From JBFGJY01 sp041576975 (GTDB taxonomy: Bacteria > Pseudomonadota > Gammaproteobacteria > UBA4575), in NCBI GenBank assembly GCA_041576975.1, contig JBFGJY010000006.1, positions 1 through 58,038 on the forward strand: 58,038 bases of DNA, given 5' to 3'. The notes under the pieces are model-generated. The model was given only the letters and a program-made list of their open reading frames with translations. It made no database searches and had not been told where the DNA came from. Below, piece after piece: positions 35,568 through 45,188 of the stretch (within the stretch, counting starts at the first letter, position 1; each line of letters opens with the position of its first letter). The position numbers and the translations under genes are program-made.

Positions 35568-37313
35568 ATGCTCACTACCCTCAAACGGCGTCCGCAAGTA
35601 GTCATCGACGAGCAATTCGAAAATCTTCCTCCCATTCTGCAACGAATATATGCACAGCGAGGGCTGAACAGCGAAGAAGAAGTCAATCACTCATTATCTA
35701 AAGCGCTTCCGCCAGGGAAGCTGCTAAATGTAGAGGCTGGGGTCGAACTCATTTATCGCTGCATGCGAGCAGAACAACGTATTCTGATAGTAGGAGATTT
35801 TGATGCTGATGGTGCTACTAGTACAGCCCTATTCATTCGTGCACTGAATAGTTTTGGATTTTTCAATGTTAATTATTTAGTACCTAATCGATTTGAATTT
35901 GGTTATGGGCTAACACCAGAGATCATTGAAGTTGCAGCACAACATGAACCAGCATTAATAATTACGGTAGATAACGGTATTTCGAGTATAGATGGGGTTG
36001 CCGCCGCAAAAGCCAAGGGGTTTGATGTGTTAATCACCGACCATCATTTGCCGGGTGACGTCCTGCCTCAGGCGGATGTTATTATTAATCCTAATCAACG
36101 GGATGACGAGTTTCCAAGCAAACATCTAGCAGGAGTAGGTGTTGTATTTTATGTGCTTTTAGCCTTGCGGGCCCATCTTCGTGATAAAGGATGGTTCAAG
36201 AAAAAAAATGTAGAAGAACCCAACCTTGCGCAATTTCTAGATATTGTTGCTGTCGGTACTGTGGCTGATGTTGCCAAACTAGATTTCAACAACCGAATTC
36301 TGGTTGATCAAGGCTTACGTCGCATTCGTGCCGGTAAGTGCTGTGCGGGTATCCGTGCCATGCTTATGATTGCAGGAAGAAATCTTTCACAAGTTAGTTC
36401 TTCAGATTTGGGGTTTGTGATCGGGCCTCGCCTGAATGCAGCAGGCCGTTTAGAAGATATGTCGTTGGGCATTGAGTGTTTGCTTACCAATAATGAAGAG
36501 CAAGCTAATGTATTTGCAAACCAACTGAATGATTTAAATCAAGAACGCAAGCAGATTGAACAAGAAATGCAAGTTCAAGCCCTTGAAGTTTTAAACAAAG
36601 TCAAAGAATCAAGTAAATTAAATGGTGTCGAAGCTGGACGTTACGGAATCGCCTTGTTTGACCCTGATTGGCATCAAGGTGTAGTAGGCATAGTTGCAGC
36701 GCGTCTTAAAGAAAAGTTTCATCGTCCCACGGTTATATTTGCAAAAGTAAATGAAAATGAATTAAAGGGATCTGCACGTTCCATTGCAGGGTTGCATATT
36801 CGTGATGCCCTGGATTTAATTGCTACTCGTCATTCAGAGTTAATCAATACCTTTGGTGGTCATGCGATGGCTGCTGGACTCTCTATACCACTAGAGCAAT
36901 TCGAAAATTTTGTTAATATTTTTAATCAAACCATTGAAGAGCTGGTTTCACCAGAACAACTCGAAGCTATTCTTCTTTCTGACGGTGAATTGAATGAAAA
37001 TGAGCTATCACTTGAGATTGCAGAGTTATTATTTAGTGGTGGGCCGTGGGGTCAAGGCTTTCCAGAACCGGTATTTGATGGCATCTTTAATGTAAATCAT
37101 CATCGCATTGTTGGTGGGCATCATTTGAAGTTAAATTTGACACCTGCAGGAGGTAAACAAAAGATTGATGCAATAGCTTTCAATATTGACAAATATGGTT
37201 GGTATGAGGGTGTTACTCAAGTGCACATAGCCTATCAACTCTCTATTAACGAATTCAGAGGTATTCGGGCTCCACAACTTATTGTGCAATTTTTGCAGCC
37301 AGCGGAGGCTTAA
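35568..37313 (+). CDS. recJ: single-stranded-DNA-specific exonuclease RecJ
   Basis: 581 residues, near normal. A 5'-3' ssDNA exonuclease in recombination and mismatch repair. DHH phosphoesterase motifs in order: RILIVGDFDADGATSTALFI (about residues 74-92), LIITVDNGIS, VLITDHHLPGDVLPQADVIINP, and DIVAVGTVADVAKL. The DHHA1 part has LGFVIGPRLNAAGRLEDMSLG and INTFGGHAMAAGLSI (about 423-437). It precedes prfB with 57 bp between, the recJ-prfB-lysS order found in many gammaproteobacteria. A divergent promoter region of about 300 bp separates it from the DHPS-like gene. Confidence 0.95.
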   Translation: MLTTLKRRPQVVIDEQFENLPPILQRIYAQRGLNSEEEVNHSLSKALPPGKLLNVEAGVELIYRCMRAEQRILIVGDFDADGATSTALFIRALNSFGFFNVNYLVPNRFEFGYGLTPEIIEVAAQHEPALIITVDNGISSIDGVAAAKAKGFDVLITDHHLPGDVLPQADVIINPNQRDDEFPSKHLAGVGVVFYVLLALRAHLRDKGWFKKKNVEEPNLAQFLDIVAVGTVADVAKLDFNNRILVDQGLRRIRAGKCCAGIRAMLMIAGRNLSQVSSSDLGFVIGPRLNAAGRLEDMSLGIECLLTNNEEQANVFANQLNDLNQERKQIEQEMQVQALEVLNKVKESSKLNGVEAGRYGIALFDPDWHQGVVGIVAARLKEKFHRPTVIFAKVNENELKGSARSIAGLHIRDALDLIATRHSELINTFGGHAMAAGLSIPLEQFENFVNIFNQTIEELVSPEQLEAILLSDGELNENELSLEIAELLFSGGPWGQGFPEPVFDGIFNVNHHRIVGGHHLKLNLTPAGGKQKIDAIAFNIDKYGWYEGVTQVHIAYQLSINEFRGIRAPQLIVQFLQPAEA

Positions 37314-37370
37314 ATTTATTGCATTTTACGTTACCATACGCGCCCACTGATTTAGCTAAACATCATGAAT

Positions 37371-38466
37371 ATGGAAATCAACCCACTACAAAATTTAATA
37401 GAGGATTTGCAAGCACGTACCGCCAGTCTAAGGGGGTATCTTTGACTATGAAAATAAACGCGAACGACTTGATGAAGTCAGTCGAGAACTAGAGAATCCT
37501 GATATCTGGAATCAACCAGAACTTGCACAAAAACTTGGTAAAGAACGTGCCAGTCTTGAAGCGGTGGTTAAAACCATCGAGGATGTAGAGGGTAGTGTTA
37601 CCGATGCAAGTGATCTACTTGCCTTAGCTGGAGAAGAAGGTGATCAAGAGACCCTACAGGCAGTTGAAAAAGATTTACAAGAATTAGAATCGCGTGTTGC
37701 AGATTTGGAATTTCGCCGCATGTTTTCAGGCGAAATGGATCCCAATAATGCCTTTCTTGATATTCAATCGGGGTCAGGTGGGACGGAAGCGCAAGATTGG
37801 GCAGAGATGCTGTTGCGTATGTACTTACGTTGGGGGGAACGTAAAGGATTTAAAACCGAGTTAATTGAAGTGTCTCCAGGCGAAGTTGCAGGAATTAAAA
37901 GCGCTACTATTAAATTTGAAGGTGATTACGCTTTTGGTTGGTTGCGTACAGAATTGGGTGTTCATCGTTTGGTAAGAAAATCTCCATTTGATTCAGGTAA
38001 TCGTAGGCATACTTCATTTGCAGCAGTCTTTGTTTCACCAGAAGTAGACGATGATATCGATATCGAAATTAATCCATCGGATTTACGTATTGATGTATAT
38101 CGAGCCAGTGGTGCAGGCGGTCAGCATGTAAATAAAACAGAATCTGCAGTACGAATTACACATATGCCAACCGGTGTGGTGACACAATGTCAAAATGATC
38201 GCTCACAACACAAAAACAAAGACATGGCGATGAAACAACTCAAGGCTAAACTTTACGAATTAGAAATTCAAAAACGCAGCGGTGAGCAACAGGCAATAGA
38301 GGATAGTAAAGCAGATATTGGTTGGGGAAGCCAAATCCGTTCTTATGTATTAGACCAATCTCGTATCAAAGACTTACGTACTTCGGTAGAAACGGGTAAT
38401 ACCCAAGCCGTACTAGATGGCGATCTCGATCAATTCATCGAAGCAAGTCTTAAAAGTGGACTGTAA
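37371..38466 (+). CDS. prfB: peptide chain release factor 2, programmed +1 frameshift
   Basis: RF2 ends translation at TGA and TAA. Frame 0 from ATG 37371 reads MEINPLQNLIEDLQ ... SLRGYL and then meets TGA at 37443-37445. The site AGGGGGTATCTTTGAC (37431-37446) has the classic Shine-Dalgarno-like AGGGGG, the CTT slip codon and the TGAC stop context. A +1 shift continues as DYENKRERLDEVSRELENPD and runs to TAA 38464-38466. The product of about 364 residues has the catalytic GGQ loop (SGAGGQHVNKTESAVR) and the stop-reading SPF motif (RKSPFDSGNRR). Autoregulatory, since low RF2 favours the shift. Confidence 0.97.
37431..37446 (+). promoter_or_regulatory. prfB +1 ribosomal frameshift site
   Basis: AGGGGGTATCTTTGAC: internal Shine-Dalgarno, CTT-T slippery step and weak TGAC stop, as in E. 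coli prfB. Confidence 0.96.
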
Positions 38467-38471
38467 GTAAC

Positions 38472-39959
38472 ATGTCAGACGAAGAACAAATACAAGAAGA
38501 AAATAAAATCACCGCCCAACGTCGTGAAAAGTTAAGTGCACTGCGTGAACAAGGTAATGCTTACCCAAATATATTTCGCAGGGATAGCTACGCGCAAGAT
38601 CTTCAAGAAATACTTGATGATAAATCCAAACAAGAACTCGTTGAGTTAAATTATCTCGCCAAAGTGGCAGGTCGTATCATGGCCAAGCGTGGACCATTTT
38701 TCGTGTTGCAGGACATGACAGGACGAATCCAAGCCTATATTGATCGCAAGAGTTTTCCTCAAGATTATATTAATGAAATTGATACCTGGGATATCGGAGA
38801 CATCATTGGTGTTGAAGGGCCCGTGCATAAATCGGGCAAAGGTGACTTGTATATCAAGATAGAAACAGTGGTGCTGCTCACAAAGTCAATTCGTCCCTTG
38901 CCGGAAAAGTTTCATGGTTTGACGGATACTGAAAAACGCTATCGGCAACGTTATTTGGATTTAATTATGAATGAAGAATCACGCAAGGTATTTACAATGC
39001 GTACTAAAATCATTCAATACCTGCGTGAATTTCTAACTGCACGAAGATTTGTAGAAGTAGAAACACCCATGATGCATGTGATTCCAGGCGGTGCCGTAGC
39101 ACGTCCTTTTGTTACTCATCACAATGCATTGAATATTCCTATATATTTGCGTATTGCGCCAGAACTTTATTTAAAACGATTAGTAGTGGGCGGAGTAGAG
39201 CGCGTATTTGAGATTAATCGTAGCTTTCGCAATGAAGGGTTGTCCACTCAACACAATCCTGAATTCACTATGCTGGAATTCTATCAAGCCTATGCCGACT
39301 ATCATACTTTAATGGACCTTACAGAAGAATTGATGCGCGGGATTTGTAACGATGTTATTGGTACTAAAAATATTGTGTATGGAAGCGAATTGTATGATTT
39401 TGATAAACCATTTGAACGTATCACTCTAAAAGATTCAATATTGAATTTTAATCAGAACATAACTGAAGATGAATTAAGTGATCGAACTAAGGCCGAAAAA
39501 GTTGCTGAAAAATTGGGTATCGATGTTAAGAATAGCTATGGTTTAGGTAAAATACAGTTAGAGATATTTGAGAAAACAGTTGAAAAGAACCTAAAAGATC
39601 CAACCTTTATTACTGCATTTCCTACTGAAGTTTCTCCGCTTGCACGCAAAAATGATGAAGATCCTTTTGTAACCGACCGGTTTGAATTTTTTGTTGGTGG
39701 GGGCGAAATCGCAAATGGGTTTTCAGAATTGAATGATCCTGAAGACCAAGCTGAACGCTTTAAAGCACAAGTCGCAGAAAAAGATGCAGGGGATGAAGAA
39801 GCTATGCACTATGATGCCGATTATATTTATGCGCTAGAATATGGAATGCCACCTACCGCAGGTGAGGGCATCGGTATCGATCGTTTAGTCATGCTACTAA
39901 CCAACTCTCAAACTATACGCGATGTAATACTATTTCCAACCATGCGTGTCGTGCAGTGA
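38472..39959 (+). CDS. lysS: lysyl-tRNA synthetase (class II)
   Basis: 495 residues. N-terminal OB-fold anticodon domain (VAGRIMAKRGPFFVLQDMTGRIQAYIDR in parts), then the class II core with motif 1 (YLREFLTARRFVEVETPMMHVIPGGAVARPF), motif 2 (FEINRSFRNEGLSTQHNPEFTMLEFYQAYADY), and motif 3 (GYGMPPTAGEGIGIDRLVMLL variant, read here as EYGMPPTAGEGIGIDR). Charges tRNA-Lys. Starts 5 bp after the prfB stop, so it is co-transcribed with recJ-prfB as in relatives. Confidence 0.97.
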   Translation: MSDEEQIQEENKITAQRREKLSALREQGNAYPNIFRRDSYAQDLQEILDDKSKQELVELNYLAKVAGRIMAKRGPFFVLQDMTGRIQAYIDRKSFPQDYINEIDTWDIGDIIGVEGPVHKSGKGDLYIKIETVVLLTKSIRPLPEKFHGLTDTEKRYRQRYLDLIMNEESRKVFTMRTKIIQYLREFLTARRFVEVETPMMHVIPGGAVARPFVTHHNALNIPIYLRIAPELYLKRLVVGGVERVFEINRSFRNEGLSTQHNPEFTMLEFYQAYADYHTLMDLTEELMRGICNDVIGTKNIVYGSELYDFDKPFERITLKDSILNFNQNITEDELSDRTKAEKVAEKLGIDVKNSYGLGKIQLEIFEKTVEKNLKDPTFITAFPTEVSPLARKNDEDPFVTDRFEFFVGGGEIANGFSELNDPEDQAERFKAQVAEKDAGDEEAMHYDADYIYALEYGMPPTAGEGIGIDRLVMLLTNSQTIRDVILFPTMRVVQ

Positions 39960-40022
39960 AGTGTTACACATAAGCCTTAGCATTGGATAGTTAAAGTATA
40001 TTGAACGATCTGAAGTGAAATA

Positions 40023-40385
40023 ATGTCACCTAAAATAGAAAAAATCTCATGGGGTCGTATGACAATTGAATCAGTAGGTTCTGGCAAGGATTTTAAATTG
40101 TGGCCAGGCGGTGGTCGGCAATGGGATTGGAGTGAAACCAATACTCACCATGTACCTGGCATACAACCGGCAGATGTTGAAGAGCTGTTAGAAAATGGTT
40201 GTCAAACTGTAGTCTTATCTCGCGGCATGTTACTGATGTTGCAAACCTGTTCGGCAACACTTGAATTGCTTAAGTCAGAAGATATTGAGGTACATGTAGT
40301 TGAGACCCAAGAAGCTGTTGAAATCTACAACCGTCTTGTGGCACAGGGACAGGCAGTTGGCGGATTATTTCATTCCACTTGTTAA
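40023..40385 (+). CDS. Mth938-like (DUF498) protein
   Basis: 120 residues of the Mth938 fold: KIEKISWGRMTIES at the start, KDFKLWPGGGRQWDWSETNTHHVPG, then VEELLENGCQTVVLSRGMLLMLQT and EDIEVHVVETQEAVEIYNRLVAQGQAVGGLFHSTC. Mth938 proteins occur widely with no firm biochemical role. The archaeal homologue is common in methanogens, and placement beside a C1 region is suggestive but not proof. It lies 60 bp after lysS and 3 bp before the next gene. Confidence 0.85.
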   Translation: MSPKIEKISWGRMTIESVGSGKDFKLWPGGGRQWDWSETNTHHVPGIQPADVEELLENGCQTVVLSRGMLLMLQTCSATLELLKSEDIEVHVVETQEAVEIYNRLVAQGQAVGGLFHSTC

Positions 40386-40388
40386 TGT

Positions 40389-40646
40389 ATGCGCACAAGT
40401 TATCTAATGTCATGTGATCATCTCAAAGCATTGGATCTAGCCAAGCAAGGAAAATTAGAGCAGTCTCATAAGCTTGTTCAACCCCATTCAGATGAATTGT
40501 CTTGCCTCATTCATGCATATATACATCGAGCTCAAGGTGACTTTAGTAACGCAAACTATTGGTACCATCGTGTTGGCCTAGAACAGCCCGATTGTTCATT
40601 AGAAGAAGAGATAGACGGCTTGTATAAAAAAGTCCAGTCTGGATAA
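40389..40646 (+). CDS. small hypothetical protein coupled to the Mth938-like gene
   Basis: 85 residues starting 3 bp after the preceding stop, so likely translated from the same mRNA. It is predicted helical (DHLKALDLAKQGKLEQSHKLVQ, SCLIHAYIHRAQGDFSNANYWYHRVG), which looks like a pair of TPR-type helices: NANYWYHRVGLEQPD is typical of a short repeat protein. No family recognised. No catalytic residues evident. Confidence 0.65.
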   Translation: MRTSYLMSCDHLKALDLAKQGKLEQSHKLVQPHSDELSCLIHAYIHRAQGDFSNANYWYHRVGLEQPDCSLEEEIDGLYKKVQSG

Positions 40647-40666
40647 CTATATTCTGATTTCGAGTA

Positions 40667-40807
40667 ATGGATGAAGGGGATTTATTTGAGGTTTGGCCGA
40701 TGTGTTTGCTTGATAATAGTTGGTTACATGAAATTCATTCAGGTGGGTGGAAAGATCTTGAATCAACGAGAGAAGGATTTTTGTCTGGAAATCGAAAAGG
40801 GGGCTAA
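40667..40807 (+). CDS. 46-residue unrecognised ORF, possibly a gene fragment
   Basis: ATG 40667 to TAA 40805-40807. The translation (MDEGDLFEVWPMCLLDNSW ... HEIHSGGWKDLESTREGFLSGN) has an amino-acid composition like a real protein and no low-complexity bias. It begins shortly after the previous stop, but no good ribosome-binding site is seen. It could be a remnant. I cannot assign it. Confidence 0.25.
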   Translation: MDEGDLFEVWPMCLLDNSWLHEIHSGGWKDLESTREGFLSGNRKGG

Positions 40808-40924
40808 AAGAATATTTTGTCGTGAGTGCAAATATCTGTGTTAGCTTTATCGCTCTTAAAGAACCTACAATTACTTATAGTGTTTAGTAGTAATTTTTAA
40901 ATTATAAATTTACCAAGCTGAGCA

Positions 40925-41692
40925 ATGGTGCAGGCAGCTAAATTAAATTTAGCGAATTGTTTTCATCATAAAGGTTTGAAATTTGATAATATAGGTCTCG
41001 GTGTTGAGCTGGGAAGAGTATATACACCGTTTGGGGAGTTCTATAGTCATTTTATTTTAGGACCACTACTAGAATTTGGCGTAATTCTTCGTGACGGGCT
41101 AATTATTGATTATTCAATCTCAAATTCCATTGAGCTAACTGGATTTATTATTGATAGCAAAGTTGAAAAAGATAATAAAAATAGAGACTTTGACTGGGGT
41201 GCAGTAATCGAATATACCTCTGCTGCAGAAGCAGTCAGACTAAGTCTGGGGTATTCTTCAGATCTTGCAGAAAGCGATGAGCGCTTCTTAAGAGATCTAA
41301 ACAATGAATATGAAAACCGTGTTTCTGCATGGAATGCACATGTATTAATTGGTTTTGATAATTTTGAGATTACTGGCGAGATAATTCAGGCAACAAATAA
41401 ATTCAGAGAATTTGAAAGACAGGAAGACAAGCCTTCTGCATATAATATTGAACTTGCTTATTTTCCTTTATCAAATTTACAGTTCTCGGCCAGACTGGAA
41501 GGTAGTGATGAATTTTCTGATGAACCAAAAACGCAATACGGTTTTGCAACGACGTGGAGACCTATTGATCGTATGAGTATTACAGCTGAATACTTGCATG
41601 GTAAGTATAAAAACAATTTTGTTTTCGATGATGACGATAATGAACTAGATGATAGAGATTTATTTGCAGCACAAGTTTCTATTGAATTCTAA
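40925..41692 (+). pseudogene. outer-membrane porin fragment (LbtU-like), N-terminus missing
   Basis: 255 residues of alternating beta-strand pattern. GRVYTPFGEFYSHFI and LGPLLEF near the start resemble the loop-strand region in the middle of LbtU-type siderophore porins. The last residues (SITAEYLHGKY, RDLFAAQVSIEF) give the strand and terminal Phe required for outer-membrane insertion. There is no signal peptide, and the first third of such a protein (signal, coiled-coil, early strands) is absent. The 118 bp upstream contains no matching sequence. So this is most likely a 5'-deleted gene rather than a functional porin. Confidence 0.6.
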
Positions 41693-41796
41693 AATTGGAT
41701 AATTAAGTATTTTTATAAATGAATAGTATAGCTTCTATAAAAGAAAAATAATTATTATCAGAAATTTAATTTACAACTAGGAGTTTGTTGCTATTT

Positions 41797-42621
41797 CTAC
41801 CCTATCCAAACTAGTAGTTCACCTTGTCCGTCTACTGCAGCGTCTCCCATATAGCGCTGAACCCGACGTCGCATAGGATGAAGATTTTGAAATGTACTTT
41901 TATAGCGTCGTAATTCATGCAGCAAAAGCGTTAAATAGCCGAGGCTGTGGCGCCCACAATCGTGAAAGCCTGGTGCCATATCTTCAGGTTTATGTGGAAA
42001 CAATAAAGTTCCTCTTTTCATCCCTACACCTACTTGTTTCCCGATAGTGCCTAGATTCGTAATAGTGCCAGCGATCATTCTACTGGCACAATGATCACCA
42101 ATATCACCTACTACCATAATAGTTCCGCGTCGCATCAGGTCGCCGGTAAAATTTCCAGTGTTTCCGTGTATAAGAATGGTTCCACCTGACATGCCCTTTT
42201 TTTCACCAGTAAATGCACTACCTGTATAGTTTTCGCAATTTCCTGTGACTTCTATTAGCCCTTGTGACATCGCACAACCGGAAAAATCTTGTGTATTACC
42301 CTTGATATTTAAAACTCCTCCACATAATTGTGCGCCTGCGTAATGACCACAATTTCCCATGACGGTCAGCGTACTTTTTTTCGGAAGTGCAAAACCAAGG
42401 TAGTCCATTTTTTGTGTAACATTTTCCAGAACATAATCGTTACTTGTATGATCACCCGAGAGATCAAATAGTTCTCCGACTTTCGTTTGTTCGTTCCCAA
42501 TAGATATGGTTAATTTTCTGATTTGTTCGATATTTAATGATTGAGAGATGGCTATACTTAACCAACGCATATCGATACGCTGTTGCACCGAGTCTTTATA
42601 TGTAACGGTTGTATGTGTCAT
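41797..42621 (-). CDS. fhcC: formyltransferase/hydrolase complex subunit C
   Basis: 274 residues, homologous to formylmethanofuran dehydrogenase subunit C. The repeated glycine-rich turns of a GltS-C-type beta-helix are clear: VMGNCGHYAGAQLCGGVLNIKGN, GLIEVTGNCENYTGSAF, GTILIHGNTGNFTGDLMRRGTIMVVGD in pieces, IAGTITNLGTIGKQVGVGMKRGTLL. In methylotrophs it is part of FhcABCD, which moves the formyl group from H4MPT to methylofuran and releases formate. Last gene of fhcBADC; its start overlaps fhcD by 26 bp. Confidence 0.95.
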   Translation of the reverse strand: MTHTTVTYKDSVQQRIDMRWLSIAISQSLNIEQIRKLTISIGNEQTKVGELFDLSGDHTSNDYVLENVTQKMDYLGFALPKKSTLTVMGNCGHYAGAQLCGGVLNIKGNTQDFSGCAMSQGLIEVTGNCENYTGSAFTGEKKGMSGGTILIHGNTGNFTGDLMRRGTIMVVGDIGDHCASRMIAGTITNLGTIGKQVGVGMKRGTLLFPHKPEDMAPGFHDCGRHSLGYLTLLLHELRRYKSTFQNLHPMRRRVQRYMGDAAVDGQGELLVWIG

Positions 42622-43513
42622 CCATTATTTCTCTTAAATGAAAATGATGTTGTCCCAACTTGCCTCCATAATTGCCGCCGGTGATTTTTTCAATACCTTG
42701 AGATTTGCCTAAGTCACAGATGGCTTCGATACCGCGATGCATCGCTAACGTAACATCCTCTTTAGTTAAACCGTCAATTACAATTTCGATTGCGGCTTCA
42801 ATATTCTTGTCTAGAACATTGTCGGGTTCGCCTTTCAAGGTCGGGCAGAAAGGATGGTTGGTAGACGCATGTAAATTTTTGTATTTAGAGCCGACTTTAG
42901 ATCCAGAGCGAACACCACCTCCCGGAAATGGAAGAATAATGTTTGGCAGAGAGCTGATTGCATCAATGGCAGCCTCACCTGCAAGTAATGCTTGTGAAAT
43001 GTGTCGAGCGAGTACCAGTAAATTACCTCCACCAATCGCACGTTTGAATCCAGTTGATTCCTGACACAAAAATTCGCCATCCATGACAGGTATGCGCCAA
43101 AATCTTTTACTGCCAATCATTTTTGAGATTTGAAATCCATCACCGAAATAGCGCAGATTTTTGCCAAGAGCGATTTGATCGTCCCCATCCATTCCTGAAA
43201 AAACTGCTGTAGTAGGACAAGTGAGTACACACTGCCCAACACGTAGTTGCAGTTGTTGCTCTAGTGTTTTTCGATCTGTGGAAAAAAGTAAAACTGATAT
43301 TCCAGGACGACCATCGGGAGTTTCGTGGTTGCCTATAACTTTTTCGATTCCTGCTTCAACTTTGCAACCAATGACAGAGGTCGCAAAACCTGTCATTGTT
43401 TCGGCAGCATGGCGTGCCCATTTATAGTTAATAGCAGTAATAATAATACGTGTGGCACGCATAGAAAATGCTTCTGAAAAAGTATCATCTATAACAACGC
43501 CATTAATAATCAT
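42596..43513 (-). CDS. fhcD: formylmethanofuran:H4MPT formyltransferase subunit
   Basis: 305 residues, the length of Ftr. Transfers the formyl group from formyl-H4MPT to methylofuran. Characteristic blocks: MIINGVVIDDTFSEAFSMRATRIIITA in segments, WARHAAETMTGFATSVIGCKVEAGIE, ETPDGRPGISVLLFS, VLTCPTTAVFSG, FPGGGVRSGSKVGSKY and HFHLREIM. Sits between fhcA (4 bp) and fhcC (overlap). The order is the usual fhcB-A-D-C. Confidence 0.96.
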   Translation of the reverse strand: MIINGVVIDDTFSEAFSMRATRIIITAINYKWARHAAETMTGFATSVIGCKVEAGIEKVIGNHETPDGRPGISVLLFSTDRKTLEQQLQLRVGQCVLTCPTTAVFSGMDGDDQIALGKNLRYFGDGFQISKMIGSKRFWRIPVMDGEFLCQESTGFKRAIGGGNLLVLARHISQALLAGEAAIDAISSLPNIILPFPGGGVRSGSKVGSKYKNLHASTNHPFCPTLKGEPDNVLDKNIEAAIEIVIDGLTKEDVTLAMHRGIEAICDLGKSQGIEKITGGNYGGKLGQHHFHLREIMDDTYNRYI

Positions 43514-43517
43514 TTTG

Positions 43518-45176
43518 CTAATTCAATTTGCATGGATGGACTTGGATTTCACTTCCAATACAATCTGTCATTTCATCGGTAGTAATTTTAAAATTGCTAA
43601 AAGCTATGGTTTGATAGTCTTCAAAATAGCTATTTAGTGGCTTTTCGATGGCACGGTCAAACTCTGGTTTCACAACGTGTGTGATTCCTTGCACTGTCTC
43701 TACTACTTTTCCATCCTTAACAACTAATACTCCATTCTTAAATACCATGTATGGTTTGGCAAACATTTCTTCTATATTGTCTTGTTTGCGATAAATAGTA
43801 ATATTCGCTTTTGCACTGTCTCCTAAATGTCCGTGGTCATTTAGACCCAAAATCTTAGCTGGCGCGGCGCGCGTCATAATAGCAATTTCATACAGTGAAT
43901 ATTCACGTTGCATTGAAACTAAGTTAGACATTTTCTGTGCATCCAGATGAATATTACAAAAATTGTCGTTTCTAAAGGATCGGTCCATTAGTAGCTTGAT
44001 TAAATGTGGATAGCTTGTAAATGGTGCACCGTTTGGATGATCAGTAGTTAGGAATACACGCCATGGGTCATTAACTTGAAGAAAAATTTCCAAGCCTATC
44101 GCCCACTGTAGTGCATTTACAAAACTCTTGTCTCTATATTTAAACGGAACAACACCGCAGCCTGCTTCGCATTCGATATCCATAAGCGTCCACTTTTTGG
44201 GATGTGCATGAGAGTGACCAAAATACTGCATCATTGTATCTGCAGATGCGGTAATTGTTTGACCAAACATAATTTGGCCTACATCGGCAGTTACATTAGG
44301 CTGATTATTTATTGCTTCTGCTATTTGACATGCGGCGGAAGAAAATTTGTGATCCCCTTCGGTACCATAGCTGTGAAACTGAATGTGTGTTAAGTGGATA
44401 GGCAGTCCATTTGCTGCCGACATAGTAGCAAGTGTTGATTCAAAGTTACCTGGAGTCCCTAAATTGCTTGCATGTACATGTAGCGGGTGAGGGATGCCAA
44501 GATCGTAAACGGCTTGGCTCAAAGTAGTGATAATTTGTCGAGGAGTAATACCACTTGGACCGATTTCATCTGTATCGAGTCGTCTTTGGTTAAATTTGAA
44601 TGCATGTATACCACCAGCGTTTACTACTTTTATTCCAAGACATTGAGTGGCATCAAGTAACCAGGCAACGTAATCATTAATTGCAGTTTGGCTGGCGCCT
44701 TCATTAATCATACCAAGTAAGAAGTCATCATTACCCAAAAGAACATAGCCACCTTTATCAATCATGGGTGTATCGGCCATCTCCATATGTGCTTGGCGTG
44801 CGTTCACCGGCAACACTGCAGGCTCAAAGCATGCTGTATAGCCCATTTCCGCATAACGATAACCGGTACTAAATGTTGAAGGAACAATATGACCACTACC
44901 GGCGCGTAAAAGATTTGATCTGTGATCGGGGTGAGCAAGTTGGTCTTCCAACATCATTGTGCGCGCAATATTAACTTTACCTCCACCAATATGAGTATGC
45001 ATATCGATGGCTCCTGCCATGACTATGAAATCATTAATGTCATATTCAAGATCAATCTTTTTATTGTTAGGTGCAGTTTGAGTGATTGTGTCATCAACGA
45101 TATATAGATCTTTAACCTGACCATCAATGTTATGAGCGGGGTCATATATCTTGCCGCCTGTTAGCTTGATTATCAT
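43518..45176 (-). CDS. fhcA: formylmethylofuran hydrolase subunit A
   Basis: 552 residues, amidohydrolase fold related to FmdA/FwdA. Metal-site pieces: DMHTHIGGGKVNIARTM near residue 57, HPLHVHASNLGTPGNFESTLA, LPIHLTHIQFHSYG, and FLTTDHPNGAPFTSYPHLIKLL with the metal Asp and His ligands. It hydrolyses formylmethylofuran to formate and free cofactor. In the methylotroph complex this site replaces the molybdenum/tungsten redox site of methanogens. Second gene of fhcBADC, 12 bp after fhcB. Confidence 0.96.
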   Translation of the reverse strand: MIIKLTGGKIYDPAHNIDGQVKDLYIVDDTITQTAPNNKKIDLEYDINDFIVMAGAIDMHTHIGGGKVNIARTMMLEDQLAHPDHRSNLLRAGSGHIVPSTFSTGYRYAEMGYTACFEPAVLPVNARQAHMEMADTPMIDKGGYVLLGNDDFLLGMINEGASQTAINDYVAWLLDATQCLGIKVVNAGGIHAFKFNQRRLDTDEIGPSGITPRQIITTLSQAVYDLGIPHPLHVHASNLGTPGNFESTLATMSAANGLPIHLTHIQFHSYGTEGDHKFSSAACQIAEAINNQPNVTADVGQIMFGQTITASADTMMQYFGHSHAHPKKWTLMDIECEAGCGVVPFKYRDKSFVNALQWAIGLEIFLQVNDPWRVFLTTDHPNGAPFTSYPHLIKLLMDRSFRNDNFCNIHLDAQKMSNLVSMQREYSLYEIAIMTRAAPAKILGLNDHGHLGDSAKANITIYRKQDNIEEMFAKPYMVFKNGVLVVKDGKVVETVQGITHVVKPEFDRAIEKPLNSYFEDYQTIAFSNFKITTDEMTDCIGSEIQVHPCKLN

Positions 45177-45188
45177 ATATCTATTGAA

